Source: Pleomorphochaeta sp.
Lineage (GTDB): Bacteria > Spirochaetota > Spirochaetia > Sphaerochaetales > Sphaerochaetaceae
Length of the DNA stretch: 50,392 bases
NCBI GenBank assembly: GCA_028532815.1
Contig: JAQQAS010000016.1
Coordinates: forward strand, 1-50,392
Reading direction: 5' to 3'
The position numbers and the translations under genes were made by a program. How positions within the stretch are numbered: the first letter of the stretch is position 1; each line of letters starts with the position of its first letter. The notes under the pieces are model-generated. The model searched no databases, was not told where the DNA came from, and was given only the letters and a program-made list of their open reading frames with translations. Of the stretch, positions 27,364 through 36,020 are shown piece after piece.

Positions 27364-28956
27364 ATGATTAATATGCTTTTTATCACATCGATAATAATCA
27401 TCGTAGCAATGTTTAGTAGTAAATTATCCCAAAAAGTGGGAATACCAAGTTTATTGTTATTTATTGGACTTGGTATTCTTTTTGGATCAGATGGCCTTTT
27501 TAAAATTCAATTAGAAAATTATGAACTTGTAAGAAATATTTGTTCAATTTCCTTAGTATTTATTATATTTTACGGAGGATTTGAAACTAGATGGAAGACC
27601 GCTAAACCAATAGTGATAAGGGCCATATTATTATCTAGTGTTGGTGTATTTTTAACAGCTGGTTTTGTTGGTTTATTTTGCTACTATATTTTAAATATCA
27701 AACTTCTTGAAAGTTTTTTAATAGGAGCAATTATTAGCTCTACTGATGCTGCTTCTGTTTTCTCAATATTAAAATCTAAAAAGTTAGCCTTAAAAAATAA
27801 TACTGCCCCATTATTAGAAGTTGAAAGTGGTAGTAACGACCCTAGTGCCTATATGTTAACAATAATATTATTGTCTTTAATGGATAAGCCTATTTCGGTC
27901 AATGCCTATATAATAATGATCTTAATTCAATTTATTGTTGCAATATTTATATCTATTATATTAGCTTTTGTTACAAAATATTTAATTAAATATTTAAACC
28001 TTGAAAGTGATAACCTTTCTTTAATATTGTATGTTGGTATAGTTTTATTAGTATTTTCGCTTTCAGAAAGATTAGGCGGAAATGGTTATCTAGCATCATA
28101 TATATATGGGATAATAGTTGGAAATCAAAAAATCAGAAACAAAACTTTAGTTACAAACTTCTTTGATGGTCTAATTGCTTTAGTTCAGATTTGTGTATTT
28201 TTTTTATTAGGATTATTAGCTTTCCCATCACAATTGCCTAGCATAGCATTAATTGCACTTTTGATATCATTGTTTTTAACATTTATAGCAAGACCAATAA
28301 CAAGTTTTATAATATTAAAACCATTTAAATGTTCTATAAATCAAATAGCTTTAGTATCCTTTGCCGGAATAAGAGGTGCCTCCTCAATAATTTTTGCAAT
28401 AATAGCTACAGTTAGTACCTCTCAAATAGATAATGATATATTTCACATTGTCTTTTGTATTGTACTATTTTCTATTCTATTTCAAGGAACGCTCCTACCT
28501 TTTGTTTCTAGAAAGTTAAATATGATTGATTCACAAGGTGATGTATTTAAAACATTTTCTGATTATGAGGAAGAAAATGATGTTCAATTTATAAAATTAA
28601 AAATCAATGAAGATCATCCTTGGAATAATAAAAAAATAATGGATATAGTACTTCCTGTAGATATACTAGTAGTTTTAGTATTAAGAGATTCAAAAGTAAT
28701 AATTCCAAAAGGTGAAACTAAAGTTTGCTCAAATGATATATTAGTAATGGCGGCACCTGGTTTTGATGATAAAACAGAAATTGAATTAAAAGAGATTACA
28801 ATTGACAAAAACAGTGAATGGTTAAACAAAAATATAAGCGAAATTGATATTTCTCCTTTCAAACTTATTACAATATTAAAAAGAAATTCTAATGTAATAA
28901 TTCCAAATGGAAGAACAACAATCAAGGAAAAAGATATATTAGTCATGCTTATGTAA
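27364..28956 (+). CDS. Cation/H+ antiporter of the CPA1 NhaP2 (potassium/proton) type
   Basis: This 530-residue protein has about 12-13 membrane helices over residues 1-385. They include VGIPSLLLFIGLGILFGSDG (26-45) and the ion-binding region SSTDAASVFSILK (around 129-141) and ESGSNDPSAYML (around 153-164), both characteristic of Na+/H+ or K+/H+ exchangers. The cytoplasmic tail has two TrkA_C/RCK_C-like repeats: ILVVLVLRDSKVIIPKGETKV near 430 and LITILKRNSNVIIPNGRTTI near 505, each ending ILVMA or ILVML. RCK_C tails point to nucleotide or ion gating as in NhaP2. The second repeat ends at the stop with no extra residues. AAGGGAA lies before ATG. Confidence 0.87.
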   Translation: MINMLFITSIIIIVAMFSSKLSQKVGIPSLLLFIGLGILFGSDGLFKIQLENYELVRNICSISLVFIIFYGGFETRWKTAKPIVIRAILLSSVGVFLTAGFVGLFCYYILNIKLLESFLIGAIISSTDAASVFSILKSKKLALKNNTAPLLEVESGSNDPSAYMLTIILLSLMDKPISVNAYIIMILIQFIVAIFISIILAFVTKYLIKYLNLESDNLSLILYVGIVLLVFSLSERLGGNGYLASYIYGIIVGNQKIRNKTLVTNFFDGLIALVQICVFFLLGLLAFPSQLPSIALIALLISLFLTFIARPITSFIILKPFKCSINQIALVSFAGIRGASSIIFAIIATVSTSQIDNDIFHIVFCIVLFSILFQGTLLPFVSRKLNMIDSQGDVFKTFSDYEEENDVQFIKLKINEDHPWNNKKIMDIVLPVDILVVLVLRDSKVIIPKGETKVCSNDILVMAAPGFDDKTEIELKEITIDKNSEWLNKNISEIDISPFKLITILKRNSNVIIPNGRTTIKEKDILVMLM

Positions 28957-29128
28957 TCACTGGCTATCTTCTTTAGTACATATTTTGAATATTATGATTT
29001 TATATGTATTAATTTGTTTTAGAAAAATAGAAAAGTTTAATATTCTTGATATTAGCTTTTTTTCATTTTAAATTATTACTAGATATTCATGCTATCTAAT
29101 TTACTAATTATATAAGAGGTACTGTTTT

Positions 29129-29269
29129 ATGAAAAAAATATTTATATTTTTAATGATTTTTATTGTATTTTTGACTAGTAGTTGTGTGATAGTAAGACCT
29201 GATGTGAAACCTGAAAAAGTTGTAGTCGTAGAGCATCATCTAAAACAAATAAAGGCTCCTCATAGATAA
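29129..29269 (+). CDS. Very small predicted lipoprotein (46 aa)
   Basis: The frame opens ATG 29129 with AAGAGGT eight bases upstream, begins MKKIFIFLMIFIVF and has lipobox LTSSC with Cys19. Only about 27 mature residues follow (VIVRPDVKPEKVVVVEHH...), with a Val-rich and His-His segment and a basic end. A strong hairpin follows 80 bases after the stop. The good ribosome-binding site, signal and terminator make it a credible gene despite its size. Function unknown; it could be a small lysis- or toxin-type or envelope lipoprotein. Confidence 0.6.
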   Translation: MKKIFIFLMIFIVFLTSSCVIVRPDVKPEKVVVVEHHLKQIKAPHR

Positions 29270-29348
29270 TTTAATTTAAAAGAACCTATTTTAGAATGTA
29301 ATTCTCAATAGTCTTTATATACCTAATTGTTATAGGCATGATTTAATA

Positions 29349-29376
29349 ATAACCAGCTTCATTTGAAGCTGGTTAT
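29349..29376. terminator. Strong 12-bp hairpin between convergent genes
   Basis: ATAACCAGCTTC (29349-29360) pairs perfectly with GAAGCTGGTTAT (29365-29376) around a 4-base loop. It lies between the small lipoprotein (plus) and the lipoprotein pseudogene (minus) and may terminate both; the T tails are weak. Confidence 0.75.
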
Positions 29377-29479
29377 ACTTAAACTCTCTTTTATTGCAAT
29401 AAAGAATATATTTGACTATTTAACTTATTTAAAATATCTGGGGAAACTGTTTCCTCTAAATATAAATCAACAGAATTAT

Positions 29480-30925
29480 TTATAAATGATTTTGATTGAA
29501 GTAGTTCAAGTAATAGTCGTAAGTTGCTATGTCAACTTCAGTTGTCAATATTTGGCCAAGATTTCCTTCTCCATAAGTAATATTATAAATAAAAGAATAT
29601 GTTGAATACTCACCTTGATTTTTTTCTAAAAGGTGGAAGGGTATGAATACATGATTCTTTAAATCTTTATACTTAGATAACTCTTGAATATTATCGTATT
29701 TAGAAAAATAGGTATGATGAAAATCACTTAAATTAGTAAGAATAATAGCAGGGCTTTTGCATTGAATGCTGATATCTTCATATAGGTCTAATTGTGAATT
29801 AAGCATCATTTCATCATTTCCACTTTCTATTGTTGCTATTTTTAGAGTAGATGCCTTTTCCATATCCACTAATTGAATTTTTTCAGATTTTGTTTTTGCG
29901 TCTAGTTTAGTTAGAGTAAAGTCAAAATCTGTTGAACTAGTAACATCAAAAGAAGTCTCTTTTATACTTGTGTTACTATCAAGTTCAATAACATTATAAT
30001 ATACATTAGTAGTTGTAGAAACTTCTAAAGCTTTAGAGACTATGTTCCAATTTTTGACTGCTGTAACACGAGAATCGAGTGGTCTAACATTGGTAGTTAT
30101 ATTTGAATTTACATTTGTGTCTGTTTTAAAATAAACTAAGATTTCTGCACCATATTGTGAAGCTATGTTTCCAGCTTCGAACTGTGATTTGCTTCTATCG
30201 TTAATATTCACAATGTCAATAAGTCTATCACTGTCTAATTTATCAGCTAATTCTTGTAAAATATTTATTTTATCATTGTTTTTGTGTAAGGCTAATGCCA
30301 CTTTTACAGTAGCTAATTGGATAGCCATATCTGATTTTTCTTCAATATTTGGGTAATTATTAATAGTTGCTTTAACTTTATCAAAATTTGATAGTGCTTC
30401 TCTAGCACTTTCTCTATCATTTAATTCTAGTTTTTCACAACCTAATTATAGTATACATCTGCAATATATTGTTGTATTTCTAATTTATCCATTGCAATTG
30501 ATTTTGAATCTGGATTTAAATCATATCTTCTCTTATTTTCTACAATTTGATGCAAATTGATCAATTTGTCATAAATAGGGAGTGTTTTTTCTAAATCCTT
30601 TATATCTACTTGAGATTGTTCAAAATTTTTTGCAACCCAATCTGGTAAATCCATGGCACTAGTATCTATAGCAATATTCTTTTGATAGAAGTAAATTTCA
30701 TCCCACCATTCTTGATTTGCTCTATTCCAAGCTTCCTTAAGTATTAACTCAGCATCAGTGCTTCCAGGGGCTTTATCTAATGCTTCAAAAGACTTGATTA
30801 CAGAAGTTGTGTAATTACCTTTATTTAAAGCATCCCCCAGCTAGTTCAAAAGCTGAAGCACAAGAGCTTAACAAAATAAGCGAAAACGATAGTAGAATAA
30901 ATAACTTAGATATAGCTTTATTCAT
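29480..30925 (-). pseudogene. Large lipoprotein gene split by two single-base frameshifts
   Basis: A minus-strand gene starts at ATG 30925, behind an AGGAG site. It has a signal MNKAISKLFILLSFSLILL and lipobox LSSC (Cys22), then hits a stop after 34 codons. Removing one base from the C5 run at 30834-30838 continues the frame into GDALNKGNYTTSVIKSF and on to ADVYYN, where another stop lies at 30442. Adding one T near 30445 continues LGCEKLELNDRESAREALSNFDKV and runs to 29480. The repaired product has about 481 residues with a helical repeat-like N-terminal third and a beta-rich end. It may be real decay, a phase-variable tract or an assembly error. Function unknown. Confidence 0.75.
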
Positions 30926-31282
30926 TTGTTTCTCCTTTTAGGATATGTAAATATTTTAATATTGTTGATATTATTTTATTTCAACAGATTAATTTTAGAG
31001 TGAAGCCATTAATATTCATATTAAAACAATTATTTTTATATGCAAATATTTCGTAAAATAACTAATATAAATACCTTTTATTATTAGTGATATTAATTGA
31101 TTATAATAAAGCTGATGAATTATTAATTGTGATTGTACAAATGAGTATTAATATACTGAATTTAGGAATAAAAAAGCGACTAATCTAACATACTATATTT
31201 TATGTTCATAAAATTTTTATTTTGTGTAATATCCAATAAAAATTGCTTCAATTAATATAATAATTTATTTATTTTTTTCTGA

Positions 31283-31311
31283 TTGACTTTTAATTATTAA
31301 TTAAATAAACT
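31283..31311 (+). promoter_or_regulatory. Candidate promoter of the MarR-MATE operon
   Basis: TTGACT (31283-31288) and TAAACT (31306-31311) are separated by 17 bases, about 80 bases before the MarR start. Confidence 0.55.
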
Positions 31312-31337
31312 CTGCTGCATTGCATTAATTTAAATAC

Positions 31338-31350
31338 CTAATAGTATTAG
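31338..31350. promoter_or_regulatory. Palindromic operator candidate
   Basis: CTAATA-G-TATTAG is a perfect 6+1+6 inverted repeat between the promoter and the MarR start. It fits autorepression by a MarR dimer blocking early elongation; the link to this regulator is inferred. Confidence 0.5.
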
Positions 31351-31391
31351 CTAATTTATAATTAATTCAATATCTTAATTTGGAGAATAAT

Positions 31392-31817
31392 GTGATATAT
31401 GATCAACTAGCAAAAGAACTAGTAAAATATCAATTCGTTTTACTTGGGGTAAAAACACATAATAAGGGTAGTTTAGATATCATTCGAGGTAAAAAGCGGG
31501 TAATAGGGTATTTGACTGAAATAGAAGATGGCATACATCCAAGTAAACTTTGTCAATTCATGGGCGTTTCCACAGCTAGAATAGCAACTATATTAAAATC
31601 ACTTGAAAAACAAAATCTAATTACTAGAAAAATTTATTCATCTGATAAAAGAAAAGTCGTTGTTAACTTAACTGAAAAGGGTAAATTATTAGGTTTGTCA
31701 TATCAAAAAGAAATAATTGATGATTTATCTAAATTATTAGAAAAACTTGGTGAGAGTGATGCAAAAGAATACGTTAGACTTACAAAGAAAGTAATGCATC
31801 TATCAATCGAAAATTAA
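31392..31817 (+). CDS. MarR family transcriptional regulator
   Basis: This 141-residue winged-helix protein has HPSKLCQFMGVSTARIATILKSLEKQNLITRK (about 48-79), the recognition helix and the start of the wing, and SDKRKVVVNLTEKGK (about 83-97), the classic MarR wing motif. GTG 31392 is chosen because GGAG at 31382-31385 lies six bases upstream; a TTG at 31380 would place that site inside the gene. The MATE pump gene follows 16 bases after its stop, so it very likely controls that pump in response to a small ligand. Confidence 0.87.
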   Translation: MIYDQLAKELVKYQFVLLGVKTHNKGSLDIIRGKKRVIGYLTEIEDGIHPSKLCQFMGVSTARIATILKSLEKQNLITRKIYSSDKRKVVVNLTEKGKLLGLSYQKEIIDDLSKLLEKLGESDAKEYVRLTKKVMHLSIEN

Positions 31818-31833
31818 ATATTAAGGATATAAA

Positions 31834-33198
31834 ATGGATAAAAATAAAATTTATTTATTAGAAACTGCACCTGTTAAAAGTGCAATAATCAAATTGGCAC
31901 TACCGACTATGTTGGCTATGGCTATGCAAATGATTTATAACCTAACTGATACATATTTTATGGGACAAACTGGTGATTTAAATTTAGTTGCTGCTATTAG
32001 TCTTGCAAGTCCTCTAATTATGATGTTTCAAGCTGCTGGTAATATATTTGCAAGTGGAACCTCTTGTTATATATCTCAAAGGTTAGGGGCTAAAGATTAT
32101 AAAGAAGCAAAAAGATCTAATTCAGTTGCATTTTATACTGCAATAGGAATTGGAGCTGTTTTTACCTTAATATTTCTTCTCTTCCAAGATAATATTTTAA
32201 ACTTAATAGGGACATCTGATGCAACAAAAGTTCCAACTTCAGAGTATTTAATTGTAATGAGTACTTTATGCATTTTCCCAATTTTGAATGTAACTTTAGC
32301 AGGTTTAATTAGAAGTGAAGGCGCAACAGATAAAGCTATGACTGGTATGGTTATTGGACTTGTTCTAAATATTATATTAGATCCTCTCTTTATATTAGCT
32401 CTTAATATGGGAACTAGTGGTGCAGCCTGGGCAACAATTATTGGTAATATTGTAAGTGTTGGATATTTTATTAAACATTTTAGTAAAAAGAATTCTCTTC
32501 TTTCTATCAAATTTAAAGATTTTAAACCAAGTAGGAAGATTTATGGTGAAACATTTAAAATTGGAATTCCTGCAGCACTTTCAAGTATTGTAATGAGTAT
32601 ATCCTTTATATTAGTAAATATAATAGCAGCAACTTATGGTGATTATGTTGTTGCGGGAAATGGTATTCAAATGAGAGTTAATTCAATGGTAATTATGTTG
32701 ATTATTGGGCTTGCTCAAGGCTATCAACCATTTGCAGGATACTGTTATGGTGCTAAAAAATTTGATCGATTAAAATCTGGCTTAAAAACTACAATGCTCT
32801 ATGGAACTTTAGTATCACTATTTTTCACCCTTATCTTTATTTTATTCGGAGATAATATTATCAGATTATTTTTAGATGATGATTTAACAGTTCAAGCTGG
32901 TGCACAAATACTTAGAGCTTTTACTTGGTGTGTACCATTCTTTGGTATTCAATTTACAGTTATGGTAACTTTTCAAGCAACAGGAAAGGCTATTAAGGCA
33001 ATGTTAATTTCTCTTGGAAGACAATGTATAATATATTTGCCACTTCTATTTATTTTAAATAATAATTTTGGATTCAAAGGCTTTATTTTTGCTCAACCAA
33101 TTGCTGATATAACAACTACATTGATAGCTTTTCTTTTAAGTATATCTTTTATGAAAGAAATGAATAAACGCCACGAAAATGAAGGAGTACCTGCTTAA
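31834..33198 (+). CDS. MATE family multidrug/cation antiporter
   Basis: This 454-residue protein has 12 hydrophobic helices in two halves. It begins with LETAPVKSAIIKLALPTMLAMAMQMIYNLTDTYFMGQTGD, typical of the DinF/NorM-like MatE domain. A second matching segment, FKIGIPAALSSIVMSISF, starts near 245. IGLAQGYQPFAGYCYGAKKFDRLKSG (about 290-315) is another family hallmark. It would export cationic compounds in exchange for Na+ or H+. AAGGATAT precedes ATG, and it lies 16 bases after the MarR gene. A 10-bp hairpin follows its stop. Confidence 0.92.
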   Translation: MDKNKIYLLETAPVKSAIIKLALPTMLAMAMQMIYNLTDTYFMGQTGDLNLVAAISLASPLIMMFQAAGNIFASGTSCYISQRLGAKDYKEAKRSNSVAFYTAIGIGAVFTLIFLLFQDNILNLIGTSDATKVPTSEYLIVMSTLCIFPILNVTLAGLIRSEGATDKAMTGMVIGLVLNIILDPLFILALNMGTSGAAWATIIGNIVSVGYFIKHFSKKNSLLSIKFKDFKPSRKIYGETFKIGIPAALSSIVMSISFILVNIIAATYGDYVVAGNGIQMRVNSMVIMLIIGLAQGYQPFAGYCYGAKKFDRLKSGLKTTMLYGTLVSLFFTLIFILFGDNIIRLFLDDDLTVQAGAQILRAFTWCVPFFGIQFTVMVTFQATGKAIKAMLISLGRQCIIYLPLLFILNNNFGFKGFIFAQPIADITTTLIAFLLSISFMKEMNKRHENEGVPA

Positions 33199-33231
33199 TA
33201 TATTAATTACAATAAAAATAATTTTAAAAAC

Positions 33232-33257
33232 AAAGATGCAAACAATATTGCATCTTT
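33232..33257. terminator. Bidirectional terminator candidate
   Basis: AAAGATGCAA (33232-33241) pairs perfectly with TTGCATCTTT (33248-33257), loop six bases, with an AT-rich tail. It separates the convergent MATE and GntR/LacI genes. Confidence 0.75.
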
Positions 33258-33280
33258 ATTTATCCTCTAAAGTTTCAAAG

Positions 33281-34369
33281 TTAAAGGGTTTTTACAGTTT
33301 TGCCTTTGTATAATTGAGTTGGTACTACAACATTAGTTGCAATTTTATCTTGAGGATTTTTTATTCTTTTAATTAAAAGTTCAACAGCTTCTTTAGCTAT
33401 TCGGTCAAAGTTTTGAGCAACTGAGGTTAGGTTAGGATTTTGTACATCTTCAAATTGAATATGGTCAAACCCAATTATTGAAATATCATTTGGAATTGAT
33501 ATTTTAAGACTTTTTGCAGCTTGGATAACTATAGTAGCTGTTAAATCATTAACACAAAATATAGCACTAACTCCAACTTCTTTCATGTTAGTTAAAATTT
33601 CTTTTGCTTCCTCTAAAGTTAAAACTGTTTGTTCATCACCTTTAGCATTGCTAAATTCAGTAACTATAATATCATCTCTAATTAGTATTGAGTTATCTAA
33701 AAGAGCTCTACAATAGCCTTTGTATCTATCTTGAACTACATCTGAATCTTTAACTCCAATAAATCCAATATGTTTATGGTTGTTCTCAATTAGATATTTA
33801 ACAGCATTGTAACTACCATGAAAGTTATCTGAGCTAACAGATGGAAGATCTAATTCTTCTAGTTGTTTATCTAACAGGACTATAGGGAAATCTTTAATAT
33901 ATAAATTGCTGAGTGCTGTTATATTTTTATTTCCAATAGGATAAATAATAGCACCTGAGACATTATAATTAATTAGATTTTCTAATATGTTTTTTTCATT
34001 ACTTATTAATTGATTTGAATAGTGAATTGAGCAGAGATAATTATTTTCTTCGCAGTATTTTGCAATACTATAAGCATACTGTTGACCACCTGAGAAGAAG
34101 TTAATCTTGTGTGGTAATACTAAAGAGATAATATCTGTGCTTTCACTTTTATATGCAGCTTTAGGAGATACAAAAGAGCCTTTACCTTTCTGTCTATAAA
34201 TAATAGATTGCGCTTCTAATTCATTTAAAGCTCTTATAACAGTAATTCTTGAAGTATTAAATTCTTTCATTAACTGTGCTTCAGAAGGCAGTTTATCATG
34301 AGCTTTGTATGTGTTGTTAGTAATCCACAATTGAATTGCATTCATTATTTTTTGATAGATTGGTGGCAT
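33281..34369 (-). CDS. GntR/LacI chimeric transcriptional regulator (AraR-like)
   Basis: This 362-residue protein has an N-terminal GntR winged helix: KLPSEAQLMKEFNTSRITVIRALNELEAQSIIYRQKGKGSFV, residues about 22-64. It is joined to a LacI/periplasmic-binding-type sugar-sensing domain (ISLVLPHKINFFSGGQQYAYSIAKYCEENNY near 75-105, IGFIGVKDSDVVQDRYKGYCRAL near 195, IPNDISIIGFDHIQFED near 295). ATG 34369 has AGGAG five bases upstream. It is eight bases behind the glycosyltransferase gene, so both are one minus-strand operon. It probably represses the divergent ABC operon until its sugar binds. Confidence 0.88.
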   Translation of the reverse strand: MPPIYQKIMNAIQLWITNNTYKAHDKLPSEAQLMKEFNTSRITVIRALNELEAQSIIYRQKGKGSFVSPKAAYKSESTDIISLVLPHKINFFSGGQQYAYSIAKYCEENNYLCSIHYSNQLISNEKNILENLINYNVSGAIIYPIGNKNITALSNLYIKDFPIVLLDKQLEELDLPSVSSDNFHGSYNAVKYLIENNHKHIGFIGVKDSDVVQDRYKGYCRALLDNSILIRDDIIVTEFSNAKGDEQTVLTLEEAKEILTNMKEVGVSAIFCVNDLTATIVIQAAKSLKISIPNDISIIGFDHIQFEDVQNPNLTSVAQNFDRIAKEAVELLIKRIKNPQDKIATNVVVPTQLYKGKTVKTL

Positions 34370-34377
34370 AAAGGCTC

Positions 34378-35769
34378 CTACTTAATTTCATTTAACTTAT
34401 ATAAAACTTCTTTTAAATTGTTTTTCAAAGAGGTGAATGAGTGAAATTCACGACCTATTTTAAAGTTTTCTTCAATTAGATCATTTGTTTCCTTTTTAAA
34501 TAAGCATTTTAACAGATTATCGCTTGTTTTGCAAAGTTGTTCAATATTTAATGATTTTAATTCTTTATAGGCTATATTATCAATATACTTATCACCTAAA
34601 GATATATAATTATAGCCAAAAGGTTTAATATCAGTTTTAAAAACAGGGTATTCATAGCAAATGATAGGAAGACGTGCAAAAACTGCCTCAATGAATTGAT
34701 TTCCCCATCCTTCAAAAGTGCTTGGATAACTAACAGCATCTACATAACAGTAAGAGTCCCAAAGACTATAATGTTTAATATTGTTATTAAAACTTCTCTC
34801 TGATTGAATTATATTACTTAAGAAATGAATATAAGGATAGTCTTTTGAAAAATCTTTTAATTCATTTAAATACTCAATCCCATCTTCTTCAGCATAACCT
34901 ACAATTATTAAGTGAATTTTACTATCTTTGTTAATCTGTTTTCCATTGTATAGAGCTTTATTTGCATACTTTGATAATAAGTTGTTTTCGTTTATATAAT
35001 TTACTAACTCTATTGTAAACTCAATGCTTTTTCTTGAAACAATTCTAGTAGCTTGTAGTATTGTAATATCATTTTCATTTATACCTTTTGATTTAAAAAT
35101 CTCAACTAAGTCTTTATTATAATCATCTTTCTGCCAAGGTTGTTGGTCAAAATCAAAGGTGTCTGTAATTACAATGGAAGGAATTTGGCGTCTTTCAAAT
35201 AAAGCTTCTTTAGCAATTGTATTTATAACAGCATGTCTTATATATTTTGATACTGGTGGGATATATTTATTTAGATATGCTATAAGATTAGCATTTCTAA
35301 CATGAGTATATTTGGGCCTTTCAAAATAAAAGTCATGATGCATCCCTAGAGTTGGGATTTTAAATTCTTCAATTATTTCTAAGAAAGCTTTACTAGCTGC
35401 AATATGTCTTCCATGACTGAAAATATTGTGAGCAAATATATAATCAGGATTTTCTTTTTCTACAATCTTTCTAAGTTGAGTTTTTATTTCAACGCTTATA
35501 ATATCAAGTTGTTTTAATAGTGGCTCTATATCTTTTTCTTCGATATTTTTATCAAAAAAGGTTTGAGTTAACTCATTAATTTTAGCATCATCAAAATTTA
35601 ATGTATCTATTATATAATCTGAATTATTACTTTTGGGTCCAGAGACTAAAAAGGTATCATAATCTAATTGCCTTAAAATCTCTCTTCTTTTATCTATTTC
35701 TAAAGAAACACCATCAGTCATTCCAACTCTATAATGAGCAAGCATTACCTTTTTCTTATTATTTTTCAC
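34378..35769 (-). CDS. GT4-like glycosyltransferase of the sugar-uptake locus
   Basis: This 463-residue GT-B protein has an N-terminal VMLAHYRVGMTDGVSLEIDKRREIL, a glycine-containing acceptor loop. Its C-terminal half has ITILQATRIVSRKSIEFTIELV and the donor-site segment PSTFEGWGNQFIEAVFARLPIICYEYPV, with the EX7E glutamates. GTG 35769 is chosen over TTG 35808 because GAGAGG lies six bases before it. A cytosolic GT4 enzyme in a sugar-uptake operon is unusual. It recalls glucosylglycerate/mannosylglucosylglycerate-type synthases, but could act as a phosphorylase-like or storage enzyme. Its true reaction is unknown. It is co-transcribed with the regulator. Confidence 0.72.
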   Translation of the reverse strand: MKNNKKKVMLAHYRVGMTDGVSLEIDKRREILRQLDYDTFLVSGPKSNNSDYIIDTLNFDDAKINELTQTFFDKNIEEKDIEPLLKQLDIISVEIKTQLRKIVEKENPDYIFAHNIFSHGRHIAASKAFLEIIEEFKIPTLGMHHDFYFERPKYTHVRNANLIAYLNKYIPPVSKYIRHAVINTIAKEALFERRQIPSIVITDTFDFDQQPWQKDDYNKDLVEIFKSKGINENDITILQATRIVSRKSIEFTIELVNYINENNLLSKYANKALYNGKQINKDSKIHLIIVGYAEEDGIEYLNELKDFSKDYPYIHFLSNIIQSERSFNNNIKHYSLWDSYCYVDAVSYPSTFEGWGNQFIEAVFARLPIICYEYPVFKTDIKPFGYNYISLGDKYIDNIAYKELKSLNIEQLCKTSDNLLKCLFKKETNDLIEENFKIGREFHSFTSLKNNLKEVLYKLNEIK

Positions 35770-35815
35770 ATCTAGCCTCTCAACGTAAAGTAAATTCGTT
35801 TTTATCAATAAATAT

Positions 35816-35844
35816 ATATTATAATCAGTAACTTAATATGTCAA
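35816..35844 (-). promoter_or_regulatory. Promoter of the glycosyltransferase-regulator operon
   Basis: On the minus strand, TTGACA (35844-35839) and TAATAT (35821-35816) are spaced by 17 bases; an overlapping TATAAT is at spacing 15. It lies about 50 bases before the chosen GTG. Confidence 0.65.
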
Positions 35845-35852
35845 GTTGTTTA
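35843..35852. promoter_or_regulatory. Direct repeat AAGTTGTTTA, copy 1 (operator candidate)
   Basis: The same ten bases recur at 35952-35961. Copy 1 overlaps the edge of the minus-strand -35 box; copy 2 lies about 30 bases past the plus-strand -10 box. One regulator binding both could control both operons. This is inference from position. Confidence 0.4.
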
Positions 35853-35890
35853 GTAAATATTAGAAAAGTATAAAAAATATAAAATTTTCC

Positions 35891-35919
35891 TAGACAAATT
35901 AAAAAACCTAATATATTAT
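35891..35919 (+). promoter_or_regulatory. Promoter of the sugar ABC operon
   Basis: TAGACA (35891-35896) and TATTAT (35914-35919) are separated by 17 bases, about 100 bases before the binding-protein start. Confidence 0.55.
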
Positions 35920-35951
35920 GTTAATGGTTATGAAAGTTACAACAAAATGAA

Positions 35952-35961
35952 AAGTTGTTTA
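35952..35961. promoter_or_regulatory. Direct repeat AAGTTGTTTA, copy 2 (operator candidate)
   Basis: Second copy of the repeat at 35843-35852. It also forms the right half of a loose inverted repeat, ACAAC/GTTGT, at about 35941-35957. Confidence 0.4.
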
Positions 35962-36020
35962 TTATTTTATAGAAAGCTTTTAGAATAAAGACTAGAGGCG
36001 ATGAAAAAGAGGAGATTAGT

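Larger units (their letters stand above)
30926..31379. other. Divergent intergenic region between lipoprotein pseudogene and MarR gene
   Basis: About 450 AT-rich bases with no frame of useful length. The left end holds the ribosome-binding site of the minus-strand lipoprotein. The right end holds the promoter and palindrome described separately for the MarR gene. Nothing else was recognised. Confidence 0.5.

Noticed and set aside
28614-28946. Minus-strand 110-codon frame in the antiporter tail
   Set aside because: It mirrors the two RCK_C-like repeats of the antiporter gene; a shadow frame.
35770-35808. TTG start adding 13 residues to the GT4-like protein
   Set aside because: The GAGAGG ribosome-binding site lies inside this extension and is correctly spaced for GTG 35769.
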